Origin: Butyrivibrio sp. MB2005
GTDB lineage: Bacteria > Bacillota > Clostridia > Lachnospirales > Lachnospiraceae
Assembly (NCBI RefSeq): GCF_000424285.1
Contig: NZ_AUJP01000010.1
Span: forward strand, 1-64,000
Direction of reading: 5' to 3'
DNA length: 64,000 nt
Shown: in pieces, positions 1 through 9,255 of the stretch
How positions within the stretch are numbered: the first letter of the stretch is position 1
Layout: each line of letters starts with the position of its first letter
Notes under the pieces: generated by a model
What the model saw: the letters and a program-made list of their open reading frames with translations, nothing else
Told to the model about the DNA's origin: nothing
Database searches by the model: none
Program-made: the position numbers and the translations under genes

Positions 1-270
1 CCGCCTTTTTAGATTTTTGTCGCAAACTCAATCTTAACATGAAGGCTGGTGCTTTTCCTTTTTTTATTTCTCCGAATCTATATTTACCCTAATATTCAAA
101 ATGTCAAGAGTTTTTAGTGCAATTTGCAAAAATTGTTTTTCTCTGCTCTATATAGTTTAGCATTATGCAACATATTTTTATTATTAACCCTTCATTAACT
201 TTATTAAAAAGGTATTAAATCCGGACACCTCACGCTTTCTATCTTATAGCTTCAGGAAAACGCTGTAAGA
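1..270. other. Non-coding AT-rich stretch at the window edge
   Basis: I see no open frame with a ribosome binding site here. The stretch is AT-rich with several T runs. It lies beyond the purC terminator and presumably belongs to the intergenic region of a gene outside the window. I recognise no riboswitch or RNA gene. Confidence 0.5.
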
Positions 271-311
271 TAAAAATCCCCATCAACAGATTAAACTGTC
301 AGATGGGGATT
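271..311 (-). terminator. Intrinsic terminator of purC
   Basis: AATCCCCATC (275-284) pairs perfectly with GATGGGGATT (302-311), and an inner ACAG/CTGT pair closes a six-base loop. Read leftward, the stem is followed by TTTTA. It sits 16 bases past the purC stop codon. Confidence 0.85.
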
Positions 312-326
312 ATAATCCTTAAAATA

Positions 327-1196
327 TCAGAGTTTTTTACCTGTAAGAAGCTCGTAAGCTTCCTCATATTTTGCAATTGTCTTATCAATTACGTCTGCAG
401 GAAGATTGTAGTCGCTCTCAGGATTAGCCTTAAGCCAGTCACGAACAAACTGCTTATCGAAGGAAGGCTGTGACTTACCGGGCTCGTAACCCTCTACAGG
501 CCAGAAACGGCTACTGTCAGGTGTGAGCATCTCATCAGCAAGAACCACTTCACCCTCTTCATTAAGGCCAAACTCGAACTTGGTATCAGCGATGATGATA
601 CCCTTTGTAAGAGCATAGTCTGCGCACTTCTTGTAAAGAGCGATCGTGTAATCACGAAGCTTCTCTGCATACTCCTGACCGTGTCCCGGGAAGTCTCTCT
701 CAAGAACTTCTACAGAGCGCTCGAAATCGATGTTCTCGTCATGATCACCGATCTCTGCCTTGGTTGAAGGTGTATAGATGGGTTCAGGGAGCTTGTCACA
801 TTCCTTAAGTCCCTCGGGAAGCTTGATGCCGCATACAGTTCCGTTCTCCTTGTAACTGTTCCAGCCACTTCCTGTAATATAGCCACGTACGATGCACTCG
901 ATGGGGAGCATTGTAAGCTTCTTACAGAGCATACTGTTGCCGGTAAATTCCGGTTTTCTGAAAAATTCAGGCATGTCAGCTGTATCTGTGCTGATCATGT
1001 GATTACTGACGATATCCTTGGTGTAATCAAACCAAAACTTTGACATCTGAGTAAGGACTGTGCCCTTTTTCTCTACCTTGTTCTTGAGGATTACATCAAA
1101 AGCTGAGATTCTGTCGGTGGCAACCATAATAAGTGCATCCCCGACGTCATAGATCTCTCTGACCTTACCCTCTTTTACCGGACTGTATTCCTGCAT
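327..1196 (-). CDS. purC: Phosphoribosylaminoimidazole-succinocarboxamide synthase
   Basis: SAICAR synthetase ligates aspartate to CAIR with ATP in de novo purine synthesis; it is a cytosolic enzyme. The 289-residue protein opens with the family's [13 protein letters not shown] nucleotide-binding strand and continues with [25 protein letters not shown] and DTKFEFGLN, all hallmarks of PurC. I start at the ATG at 1196 because GAAGGAGGAG lies just upstream. An in-frame upstream ATG at 1232 would add twelve basic residues and puts that ribosome binding site inside the gene. No other purine gene is adjacent, so it appears to be a single-gene unit ending in a clear terminator. Confidence 0.96.
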   Translation of the reverse strand: MQEYSPVKEGKVREIYDVGDALIMVATDRISAFDVILKNKVEKKGTVLTQMSKFWFDYTKDIVSNHMISTDTADMPEFFRKPEFTGNSMLCKKLTMLPIECIVRGYITGSGWNSYKENGTVCGIKLPEGLKECDKLPEPIYTPSTKAEIGDHDENIDFERSVEVLERDFPGHGQEYAEKLRDYTIALYKKCADYALTKGIIIADTKFEFGLNEEGEVVLADEMLTPDSSRFWPVEGYEPGKSQPSFDKQFVRDWLKANPESDYNLPADVIDKTIAKYEEAYELLTGKKL

Positions 1197-1300
1197 AATT
1201 CTCCTCCTTCGGTGCTTTGCGCAATGTTTCAACTAGTTTCCCTGCTGAGCAGGATCCCCTCCAAATTCATGGAAGGATATATGATAAGTTGATCTATGGA

Positions 1301-2941
1301 TCAATCATCATTATCTTCTTCTTCGTTAGTACTGTATACTGTACGCTTTCTTGCCATTGCATCACTTTCAAGATACTCATCATAAGTAGAGCGCTTATCG
1401 ATAAGTGAGCCGTCAGGCAGGATCTCCATTATTCTGTTTGCTGTTGTCTGTACGACCTGGTGGTCACGGCAGGCGAAAAGCTCAACTCCGGGGAACTTGA
1501 TCATACCCTGGTTAAGAGCTGTGATTGATTCCATATCAAGGTGGTTGGTAGGCTCATCGAAAATAAGGCAGTTTGCACCGCTGATCATCATCTTACTGAG
1601 CATGCAGCGAACCTTCTCTCCTCCTGATAATACCTTAACCTTCTTAACCCCGTCTTCACCTGCGAAAAGCATACGTCCGAGGAATCCGCGGACATAGGTT
1701 ACGTCCTTAACCTCGGAATAGCCTGTAAGCCACTCGGTGATAGTGTAGTCGTTATCAAATTCGTGTGAGTTGTCCTTGGGGAAGTAAGCCTGTGATGTTG
1801 TTACGCCCCACTTATAGGTTCCTTCATCGGGTTCCATCTCACCTGTGAGGATCTGGAAAAGCGTGGTCTTTGCAAGCTCGTTACCACCCACAAAGGCAAT
1901 CTTATCATCATGCTGAACAACGAATGAAATATTGTCCAGAACCTTCTCACCATTGATGGTCTTGCTGATACCGTCTACTGTAAGAACCTCGTTACCGATC
2001 TCTCTCTCGGGTCTGAAATCGATGTAAGGATATTTTCTTGAAGAAGGCTTAATTGTATCAAGCTCGATCTTCTCAAGAGCTTTCTTACGGGATGTTGCCT
2101 GCTTACTCTTACTTGCGTTAGCAGAGAATCTTGCAATGAATTCCTTGAGCTCTTTGATCTGCTCTTCTTTTTTCTTATTAGCTTCCTTCATCTGACGGAT
2201 CATCAGCTGTGAAGACTCGTACCAGAAGTCATAGTTACCTGCATAAAGCTGAATCTTGCTGTAATCGATATCAGCGATATGTGTACATACTTTATTAAGG
2301 AAGTAACGGTCATGGGATACAACGATGACTGTGTTCTCAAAGTTGATAAGGAACTCCTCAAGCCATGCGATAGCATCCATATCCAGGTGGTTGGTAGGCT
2401 CGTCCAGAAGCAGGATGTCCGGATTACCGAAAAGCGCTCTTGCAAGAAGCACCTTGACTTTCTGATTACCGTCAAGCTCGCTCATAAGCTTGTAATGATA
2501 CTCTGTGTCGATTCCAAGACCGTTAAGAAGGCTCTCAGCATCAGACTCAGCTTCCCATCCGTTCATCTCAGCGAATTCAGCCTCAAGCTCACTGGCTCTG
2601 ATTCCGTCTTCATCAGAGAAATCTTCTTTTGCATAGATAGCATCCTTCTCCTTCATGATCTCGTAGAGACGGGCGTTACCCATGATTACTGTATCAAGAA
2701 CAGTGAATTCATCATATTTAAAGTGATCCTGCTCAAGGAAAGAAAGTCTCTGACCGGGAGTTATTACTACATCTCCGTTTGTGGTCTCAAGTTTACCGGA
2801 TAATATTTTAAGGAAAGTAGATTTTCCTGCGCCGTTGGCACCGATGATACCGTAGCAGTTGCCCTCGGTGAATTTAATATTTACATCCTCAAACAGAGCC
2901 TTTTTGCCGACTCTTAATGTGACATTGTTTGCACTGATCAT
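1301..2941 (-). CDS. ABC-F family ATPase (YkpA/YbiT-like)
   Basis: This is a 546-residue twin-ATPase protein without membrane segments. ABC-F proteins act on ribosomes as translation factors or antibiotic-protection factors rather than as transporters. The first domain has Walker A GANGAGKST near residue 34 and ILLLDEPTNHLD as Walker B. Its signature is degenerate (LDGNQ). The second domain has an altered Walker A (GGNELAKTT), a canonical LSGGEK signature and LIFDEPTNHLD. A basic helical linker (residues ~240-300) separates the two. The degenerate motifs and length fit the YkpA/YbiT subgroup, whose substrate role is not settled, so resistance should not be assumed. GGAGG precedes the start. 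Confidence 0.9.
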   Translation of the reverse strand: MISANNVTLRVGKKALFEDVNIKFTEGNCYGIIGANGAGKSTFLKILSGKLETTNGDVVITPGQRLSFLEQDHFKYDEFTVLDTVIMGNARLYEIMKEKDAIYAKEDFSDEDGIRASELEAEFAEMNGWEAESDAESLLNGLGIDTEYHYKLMSELDGNQKVKVLLARALFGNPDILLLDEPTNHLDMDAIAWLEEFLINFENTVIVVSHDRYFLNKVCTHIADIDYSKIQLYAGNYDFWYESSQLMIRQMKEANKKKEEQIKELKEFIARFSANASKSKQATSRKKALEKIELDTIKPSSRKYPYIDFRPEREIGNEVLTVDGISKTINGEKVLDNISFVVQHDDKIAFVGGNELAKTTLFQILTGEMEPDEGTYKWGVTTSQAYFPKDNSHEFDNDYTITEWLTGYSEVKDVTYVRGFLGRMLFAGEDGVKKVKVLSGGEKVRCMLSKMMISGANCLIFDEPTNHLDMESITALNQGMIKFPGVELFACRDHQVVQTTANRIMEILPDGSLIDKRSTYDEYLESDAMARKRTVYSTNEEEDNDD

Positions 2942-3112
2942 ATTGAAAAACTACCTCCGATCGTGTTTCTACTAATAATAATGTAATCAACTTACGTATT
3001 ATATTTGATGTATAAAAAAAAAGCAATGTAAATAAAACTTTTACCGTGGGATTTCTTAAGCAGATGCATATATACATTTGTAAAGGAAATTTTTTTGAAG
3101 GAGGATATAAAA

Positions 3113-5095
3113 ATGCCGGATAAACTTGAAGGGGTTGATGCAACCTTCGCGGATGATAGAGATTATAATGACGTAAAAATCAAGAACACTCCCTATAGCT
3201 CTAAAATGAGCGTTATTCATATTGAATCCATCTATGACGACGATATTATCAAAAGAAACAAGGAAGAAGTCACCAAAAACTTTGATGGCCTTCTGAAAGC
3301 CTTCGGAAACGGAGCAGAAGCTACTGAAGAAGACAAAAACGTTATTAATTTCTTCAATGACGGAACAGTCAGCGGTGCCAGGCTGGCATATGTTATTGGA
3401 GAAAAGCTTACTCCCTACGGTCTTGGTTCAGAAGTTCCAACAGTTCAGGAAATGCTTGAAGTTGGTAACAACATCATGATTAGGGGCGATGATGGAAAGC
3501 ATACAACCTTTACCGAAAAGTATTTTTTGAACAATAAAAACGTGCAGGAGCTTGCTGAAAAAGAGTTTGCCAATAATCAAGCCAAAGGCTACGGCAGCGC
3601 CATGGCTGCATTCCTTTACGCATACCTTGCAGAATATAACAACAAAGACCTGAAGAATTTTGATAATACCTTCAATTCAAAGGTCGATAAAGTACCTGCA
3701 TATTTTGCAGACAAAAAAGGCAATATTCATGCAATCGTTGATAAGGAATCACACCTTGAGTACAACAAGGAAATTGATAAACAGATAAATCAGAACAAAG
3801 AAGCTGTAGATAAATACAAGGCAGAGAAAAAGATTCTCGATGATATTACAAAGGAGAAGGAAACTGCCACTGCTGAACAGATGGAAGCACTGGATGAGCA
3901 TTCGAAGGCATACGATGCTCACGAAAATGCAAAAAAGGACTTTAATAAATATCCCCAGGAAATCACCATGCCCCGTAAGCCCGTTGAAAAAAGCAGATGG
4001 AGAAGGTTTTTCCACGCAATAGGTCTTGCTCCTCACAGCAAAGATTATATCAATCGCATGAATGATTATAATACAAAGCTTGAGACCTATAATCAGTATC
4101 AGATTGATAAGGAAGCGCTTGCAGAGAAGGCAAATACCCTGAAAATGGCAGAGAACAAACTTACTTCCGCCATAGAAAAGGTAGCCGGCATCGAAATGAA
4201 TATCGATGATCAGAATAGAAAGATTAAAGAAATTGAAAAATCAATCGGAAATCCTGAACGCGATGATATAAAAAGTTTCGTAGACAATGAGAAAGCCAAC
4301 TATGCCGGTATGGCAGCTAATTTAATAGATTTTCCCAAGCAATACTTCCGTGAGAGAAACGCCCATAAGGCAACAGATATTGTAAATACTGCCTGGAAGG
4401 ACAAAGAAGCCCTTGGTACAATTGAGAGCAGTAATCTCATTGATTTTAAGGAGGGCGGTCTTAATTTAATGATGAAAAGCTTTAATGAACGTAAGACTGC
4501 CAAAGTTTTTCTGCGTAGTGAAATTATGGCCGCAAACGCCACTGATATATTTGATAAACACAAGAAAGAAATTGAAAAGCTCAATGTGGATGATAAACAA
4601 AAGAAAAAAATCATGAATGTTAAGCTTGATCAGGAATACCAGCTTCAGACCATGAAAGCCGCAAAGCTTTTCGAGCGAACATTTTCTCTGAAACCGACAC
4701 CTGTAAATGTTCAGGCAGTTATGGATGCAATGGGATTCCAAAATCAGGTCGAGTTCAGACTTAAGAATGTAGATAAAGCGAAGCTGGATAACACAAACAA
4801 GCTTCCAACTGTTAATGCAAAGAACGTTGATGATATGACTCTTGCTCTTATGGCAGGAATAAAGACCGCTATCAAAGACGGCATGCTCAAGGCCAAGACC
4901 GGAGAAATGGAATATTCATATCCACTTGCAAACCATAAAGTAAATAAAGCACCCGTCAAGGAGACCAACATCGTTACATTAAATAAAAAAATTAACGGTG
5001 AAAAGGAAGCTTCTTCCAAGGGCAAACACTCTGATGTTATCAAGGCTCTCCCTGCCGGTGAAAAAGTCATCGAAGGAAAACAGAATATAATGTAA
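3113..5095 (+). CDS. Uncharacterised 660-residue coiled-coil protein
   Basis: I do not recognise this family. The protein is lysine- and glutamate-rich, with no signal peptide or membrane segment, so it is probably cytosolic. Residues ~210-290 and ~325-390 look like long charged coiled coils separated by a proline-rich basic stretch (MPRKPVEKSRWRRFFHAIG). The N-terminal ~200 residues look globular, with an acidic start. I start at the ATG at 3113, preceded by GAAGGAGG; an in-frame TTG at 3095 lies upstream of that site. The gene is divergent from the ABC-F gene and ends before a hairpin, so it stands alone. Function unknown. Confidence 0.8.
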   Translation: MPDKLEGVDATFADDRDYNDVKIKNTPYSSKMSVIHIESIYDDDIIKRNKEEVTKNFDGLLKAFGNGAEATEEDKNVINFFNDGTVSGARLAYVIGEKLTPYGLGSEVPTVQEMLEVGNNIMIRGDDGKHTTFTEKYFLNNKNVQELAEKEFANNQAKGYGSAMAAFLYAYLAEYNNKDLKNFDNTFNSKVDKVPAYFADKKGNIHAIVDKESHLEYNKEIDKQINQNKEAVDKYKAEKKILDDITKEKETATAEQMEALDEHSKAYDAHENAKKDFNKYPQEITMPRKPVEKSRWRRFFHAIGLAPHSKDYINRMNDYNTKLETYNQYQIDKEALAEKANTLKMAENKLTSAIEKVAGIEMNIDDQNRKIKEIEKSIGNPERDDIKSFVDNEKANYAGMAANLIDFPKQYFRERNAHKATDIVNTAWKDKEALGTIESSNLIDFKEGGLNLMMKSFNERKTAKVFLRSEIMAANATDIFDKHKKEIEKLNVDDKQKKKIMNVKLDQEYQLQTMKAAKLFERTFSLKPTPVNVQAVMDAMGFQNQVEFRLKNVDKAKLDNTNKLPTVNAKNVDDMTLALMAGIKTAIKDGMLKAKTGEMEYSYPLANHKVNKAPVKETNIVTLNKKINGEKEASSKGKHSDVIKALPAGEKVIEGKQNIM

Positions 5096-5120
5096 AAATA
5101 TAATAATTTGTATTATCAAA

Positions 5121-5148
5121 CAGGGGCAAAATTCACTTTTTGCCCCTG
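5121..5148 (+). terminator. Hairpin between the 660-residue gene and the MFS gene
   Basis: CAGGGGCAAAA (5121-5131) pairs with TTTTGCCCCTG (5138-5148) around a six-base loop. The stem carries its own T run on the 3' arm, but there is only a weak T tail after it. It lies 26 bases past the upstream stop, so a terminator is the simplest reading. Confidence 0.6.
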
Positions 5149-5184
5149 AAATCGTTTATAATAAAGATTGGGAGGAGAAATAAT

Positions 5185-6516
5185 ATGAAGCTTAATTACA
5201 AAAGAACTATCCTGATCGGTCTGGCATTTATGTCTATCTGCTCTTTTTGGCAGTTCTACGACAACGAAATCCCAAAGATACTAACTTACCACTTCGGACT
5301 GGGCGAGACCTGGACCGGCGTGATCATGGCACTTGATAATGTACTTGCACTATTCATGCTGCCTTTGTTCGGTGCTCTCTCTGACAGAGCAAATACCAGA
5401 ATCGGTAAAAGAATGCCTTTTATTCTGGCAGGTACAGGAGCATCGGCTGTTTTGCTGTTCCTACTAATCTATGTTGCTCACATATCAGATAATCTGGCAC
5501 TTTTCATAGTGATCCTACTATTCCTTCTTCTGTCCATGGGAACCTACAGATCACCTGCTGTTGCTCTGATGCCGGAGCTGACACCTGCGGTACACAGAAG
5601 TAAGGCCAACGCCATCATCAACCTGATGGGAACTCTCGGCGCAGTATACACCCTTGTTATGATCAAGGTCCTGCTTAAATCCGCAGCAAATGAGGCTGAT
5701 ACCAATTACATACCGCTGATGTTATCACTTATAATTTTCATGGTGGTAACTGTTGCTCTTCTGTTTATCACAATTCCTGAAAACAAACTTATAACCAAGG
5801 TCAGAGAAAATGTGCCCGATTTTGACGGCGAAGGAGGTGCCATCAGTAAAGAGCTGGCAGAATCCAACCCTGATATCTCCGATGGATCAGTAAAAGAGGT
5901 TCTGCCAAAGGATGTAAGAAAGAGTATGTCCTTCCTTCTTTTATCCGTGTTCTTATGGTTCACTGCATACAACGCCGTTACCACGGCATTCTCAAGATAT
6001 GTTACAGAGGTCTGGGATCTGCACAACGGAGCCTATGCCGACTGCCTGATGATAGCAACAATCTCAGCAGTTTTTGCCTATCTTCCAATCGGTATTCTCT
6101 CTGCAAAGATAGGCAGAAAACTCACAATACTTCTGGGTGTAACCCTTATGACTCTCTGCTACCTGGCAGCTGCACTTATGCCAGGCTACAACTCAGTACT
6201 AAATTTCTACTTTGCACTGATCGGAATTGGCTGGGCTGCGATCAACGTCAACTCCTATCCCATGGTTGTTGAGATGGGGCAAAGCTCTGTTATTGGAAAA
6301 TATACTGGTCTTTACTATACGTTTTCAATGGCAGCTCAGGTATTTACACCGATATTCTCAGGCTTTTTACTTGAGCATGTCTCCTACAGAACGCTGTTTC
6401 CTTACGCAGTTGTATTTTCCTGCCTTGCATTCATCACCATGATAATGGTAAGACACGGCGATACCAAGCCTCCAAAGAAAAAGCACATTCTTGAAAACTT
6501 CGATGTAGATGACTAA
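5185..6516 (+). CDS. MFS transporter, SLC45/GPH-like sugar carrier
   Basis: This is an integral membrane carrier with about twelve hydrophobic helices over 443 residues. The first loop holds GALSDRANTRIGKRMPF, the MFS motif A form used by SLC45 and glycoside-type carriers. Helix 4 holds YRSPAVALMPELTP followed by RSKANAIINLMG, also typical of SLC45-like proteins. The substrate is probably a sugar or glycoside, which is inference from the family. I start at the ATG at 5185 because GGGAGGAGAA lies 8-9 bases upstream; starts further upstream overlap the preceding hairpin. No glycosidase is adjacent, so the context gives no substrate clue. A very long inverted repeat follows the stop. Confidence 0.88.
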   Translation: MKLNYKRTILIGLAFMSICSFWQFYDNEIPKILTYHFGLGETWTGVIMALDNVLALFMLPLFGALSDRANTRIGKRMPFILAGTGASAVLLFLLIYVAHISDNLALFIVILLFLLLSMGTYRSPAVALMPELTPAVHRSKANAIINLMGTLGAVYTLVMIKVLLKSAANEADTNYIPLMLSLIIFMVVTVALLFITIPENKLITKVRENVPDFDGEGGAISKELAESNPDISDGSVKEVLPKDVRKSMSFLLLSVFLWFTAYNAVTTAFSRYVTEVWDLHNGAYADCLMIATISAVFAYLPIGILSAKIGRKLTILLGVTLMTLCYLAAALMPGYNSVLNFYFALIGIGWAAINVNSYPMVVEMGQSSVIGKYTGLYYTFSMAAQVFTPIFSGFLLEHVSYRTLFPYAVVFSCLAFITMIMVRHGDTKPPKKKHILENFDVDD

Positions 6517-6524
6517 TATAACAT

Positions 6525-6610
6525 GCCCGCAGTAGAATATATGGTTTCATGCTCGTTTCGAGAGCTCAAAATCGCCTGAAACCACATATTCTACTGCGGG
6601 CTTATTTTTT
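6525..6610 (+). terminator. Very long inverted repeat, terminator-like
   Basis: A 25-base arm (6525-6549, beginning GCCCGCAGTAG) pairs with 6577-6601 with one mismatch, and TTATTTTTT follows on the plus strand. The 27-base spacer contains its own CTCG-TTT-CGAG mini-hairpin. The stem is much longer than ordinary intrinsic terminators in this window. It separates the convergent MFS and PHP genes and probably stops transcription from the left. Confidence 0.75.
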
Positions 6611-6635
6611 ACACTCTATCAGAATTTCGTTATAG

Positions 6636-7496
6636 TTATCTGTTACTATTATTTTTATAGTCTTTTATTTTTTCTAAGTAATCATATTGTATGCTAAGGC
6701 GGCCGGTTCCTGTTCCAAGGTCTATGTGCGGTTTGTTGGATCCATGGAAATCCGAGCCTCCGCTTATCAGCAGATCATACTTTTCTGCAAGGCCCTTCAT
6801 GTCACGCTCATCCTGGGGTGTATAGGTGGCATACAGCGCCTCTATTCCCACAACTCCTGCATCCTTCATCTCATGAACAAGCTTATCCATGGCATCTTTT
6901 CCAAGTCCGTACAATACGGGATGTGCCAGAATTGGTACACCTTTTGCCTTAAGTATCTGCTCTATGGCCATCTGCGGTGTTATTTTTTCTCTTGGCACAT
7001 AGCAGGGACATCTGTCACCTATGAATCTGTCAAAGGCCTCGCTTATGCTCTTCACATAACCCTTTGCCAAAAGAAGCCTTCCAAAATGGGCTCTTGTTAT
7101 AACCGCCCCGGGATTGGCTTCCACCAGTTCCTCGTAGGTAACAGGCATTCCAGCATCCGTGAGCTTTTCACATATTTTCCTGTTTCTGCGGGTTCTCGAA
7201 TCTATGAATTCCTGAAGTCCTGCTCTGTATTCCTCATCCTTGTAATCAATATAAAGACCCACGATGTGGACATCCTTACCGTTTCGTACCGTCGAGTACT
7301 CTATTCCCGGAACAACTTCAAAATCAGGATAATTCTCTTCGCTATGCCTTATTGCCTCTTCAAGTCCGTCCACTGTGTCGTGATCTGTAAGTGCAATCGC
7401 CGATAACCCCTTTTTTACAGCAAGATCAACCAGCTCGGACGGTGAAAATGTCCCATCTGATGCGGTTGAATGTGTGTGAAGATCTACTGTTTTCAT
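6636..7496 (-). CDS. PHP-domain phosphoesterase (TrpH/RNase AM-like)
   Basis: The 286-residue cytosolic metal-dependent phosphoesterase has the full PHP metal signature: DLHTHSTASDGT at the N-terminus, ALTDHDTV near residue 40, PGIEYS near 65, ITRAHFG near 134, LAHPV near 190 and SGGSDFHG near 247. Family members include YciV/RNase AM, which removes 5' nucleotides from RNA and hydrolyses 3',5'-nucleoside bisphosphates. The same fold also hosts other phosphatases, so the substrate is inferred. AGGAGAGGT lies directly before the start. It reads leftward after the diguanylate cyclase gene with a 42-base gap, so co-transcription is possible. Confidence 0.88.
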   Translation of the reverse strand: MKTVDLHTHSTASDGTFSPSELVDLAVKKGLSAIALTDHDTVDGLEEAIRHSEENYPDFEVVPGIEYSTVRNGKDVHIVGLYIDYKDEEYRAGLQEFIDSRTRRNRKICEKLTDAGMPVTYEELVEANPGAVITRAHFGRLLLAKGYVKSISEAFDRFIGDRCPCYVPREKITPQMAIEQILKAKGVPILAHPVLYGLGKDAMDKLVHEMKDAGVVGIEALYATYTPQDERDMKGLAEKYDLLISGGSDFHGSNKPHIDLGTGTGRLSIQYDYLEKIKDYKNNSNR

Positions 7497-7538
7497 ACCT
7501 CTCCTGTTTGATAGATAAAAGCTTTTGACCCGGAATCT

Positions 7539-9098
7539 TTAGCCCCCTCTCATGGCCTTCATCTCTTTTTTATTTTCATACATAAGCCCGTCTGCCCGCT
7601 TGAACACATCATCAACACTGTGATCTATCTCTGCGTCAAACTCGGCCACACCTATTGCGGCAGAAATCTTTTCCCAAGGCTCTAATGAGTCGTCCTTTGC
7701 AAACTCCTCAAGTTTTCCCTTAAACTCTGCAATCAGTTCTTCTCTTATATTATAATCGTCTCCCCATAAAACGACCACAAATTCATCACCGCCCACTCTG
7801 AAAACAGGTGAATGGCAGAATATCTTACATACAATATCGCAGAGCTTGATGATAGCAGCATTTCCTTTGTCATGGCCATATGTATCATTGATTTTCTTAA
7901 GGAAATTCAGGTCTATCATGCCTATTCCGAATTTTACTTCAGGATTCCTTAGAATCTCCCGCTCCAGCCTGATTATCTCTTTATCATACGCTGTTTTATT
8001 TCTGATTCCTGTGAGAGCATCCTTGTGCGCAAGCTCTGTCATCTCTGCAGCATGCTCTTTTGTGAAGAAAAGCTCTCTGGAGGTCTTGGTAAGATTCTCC
8101 ATGTAGTCATCAAGCTCTTTTATCATGGCAGCGGTTCTTCTGGCCAGAAAAGCGATCTCGTGCTTACCGTCACTTAACTCCTCGAATTTCTTGGCAACGG
8201 AAACCTCTTTATTTTCAGCATACTCGTCCATATACTTCTGCATTTTATTGATTTTAAGGATATATTGATAGTTTATGAACCACAGCATGGAAAACATGCA
8301 GGTAACGAGAATTATAGCCATAAGCACGACTTCAAGCATTGTGCTTTCTACGATTCCCTTGTTCATTGAATTAACGGTTATGTCCGCGCAAACAATTCCC
8401 TTTAGCTCGCCGCAGGCTATATGCGGTGTGTAGTATCCATAGGTCTTTCCGTACTCATTATCGTAGGAGTCATAGCCATTAGGGCTCATGCGGGTACGAT
8501 AGGTCTCCCAAAGCTTGGGATACTCGTTTTCTGGCACCTCCACATCAAAATCAAATTCCATTATGCTCTTGCCGTCTACTATCTTTTCAGTGCGAAGGCC
8601 GTCAAATACGTAATACATCTGAGGCGGCGTATCTGTCGGTACAAGGTAATATACATACTCGGTGCCGAATATCTCGTTGAATTTCTCGAATGTATTAAGC
8701 CATTGCTCGTATTTATATGTAGTGAAGGCTATCTTGGCCTCATCTGACATATCCCCGAATTTTATTGTTTTCTCAAATATTTCTCCCGGATACTGGCTGG
8801 AGAATATATTTTCCCACTCGTCCCTTGCAGGAATATAATTACCATCATAATCGTAAGGAATAATTATTTTCTCATGGTTAGCAAGGAAGTATTCCTGCAT
8901 CAGTCCGAATTCATCTGCATCCCTGTCGATCAATCCTGCAAGACACTGAGTAACTTCCTTTATACGCTGCTCCTGCTGCAATCTGTATGTGTTGTTCTGA
9001 ATGGAATATGTGGCAGCAGCACTGATCACAATAGTAATTATGATGAACAGCAGGAATATAATTAAGAATCTTATAAAAAGACCACTTTTTTTCTTCAT
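7539..9098 (-). CDS. Membrane-bound diguanylate cyclase (GGDEF)
   Basis: This is a predicted c-di-GMP synthase of 519 residues. A membrane helix (8-30) is followed by an extracytoplasmic sensor region (~31-250, probably Cache-like), a second helix (252-276), a HAMP-like helical linker and a GGDEF domain from ~355. The active loop is RVGGDEF (residues 434-440), and the substrate-site region DLNFLKKINDTYGHDKGN is intact. The inhibitory RxxD motif expected just before GGDEF is absent: the aligned residues read HSPV. The cyclase is therefore probably active and not product-inhibited through the primary I-site. No EAL or HD-GYP partner is in the window. Confidence 0.92.
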   Translation of the reverse strand: MKKKSGLFIRFLIIFLLFIIITIVISAAATYSIQNNTYRLQQEQRIKEVTQCLAGLIDRDADEFGLMQEYFLANHEKIIIPYDYDGNYIPARDEWENIFSSQYPGEIFEKTIKFGDMSDEAKIAFTTYKYEQWLNTFEKFNEIFGTEYVYYLVPTDTPPQMYYVFDGLRTEKIVDGKSIMEFDFDVEVPENEYPKLWETYRTRMSPNGYDSYDNEYGKTYGYYTPHIACGELKGIVCADITVNSMNKGIVESTMLEVVLMAIILVTCMFSMLWFINYQYILKINKMQKYMDEYAENKEVSVAKKFEELSDGKHEIAFLARRTAAMIKELDDYMENLTKTSRELFFTKEHAAEMTELAHKDALTGIRNKTAYDKEIIRLEREILRNPEVKFGIGMIDLNFLKKINDTYGHDKGNAAIIKLCDIVCKIFCHSPVFRVGGDEFVVVLWGDDYNIREELIAEFKGKLEEFAKDDSLEPWEKISAAIGVAEFDAEIDHSVDDVFKRADGLMYENKKEMKAMRGG

Positions 9099-9191
9099 AA
9101 GCGGAGTCTCCCATAATGGTACATTAACATGATTACATTATATTCTCTAAAAATAGTATCAAAATAAACGAAGTCTTATAAAAAAATAAAA

Positions 9192-9220
9192 TTTACACAG
9201 CGTACATGTCGTTATATAAT
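9192..9220 (+). promoter_or_regulatory. Sigma-A-type promoter of the HAD gene
   Basis: TTTACA (9192-9197) and TATAAT (9215-9220) are separated by 17 bases, giving a likely start site near 9227 and a short leader before the ATG at 9256. Confidence 0.65.
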
Positions 9221-9255
9221 GCAAAAAGTGTTTTTGATTTATTTACGGAGATATT

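Noticed and set aside
1301-2941. ABC-F gene as an antibiotic-resistance determinant
   Set aside because: The degenerate motifs match the housekeeping YkpA/YbiT-like group, and nothing in the sequence points to a resistance subgroup.
6687-7406. Long open frame on the plus strand opposite the PHP gene
   Set aside because: It has no ribosome binding site, no family features and lies fully antisense to a gene with complete catalytic motifs.
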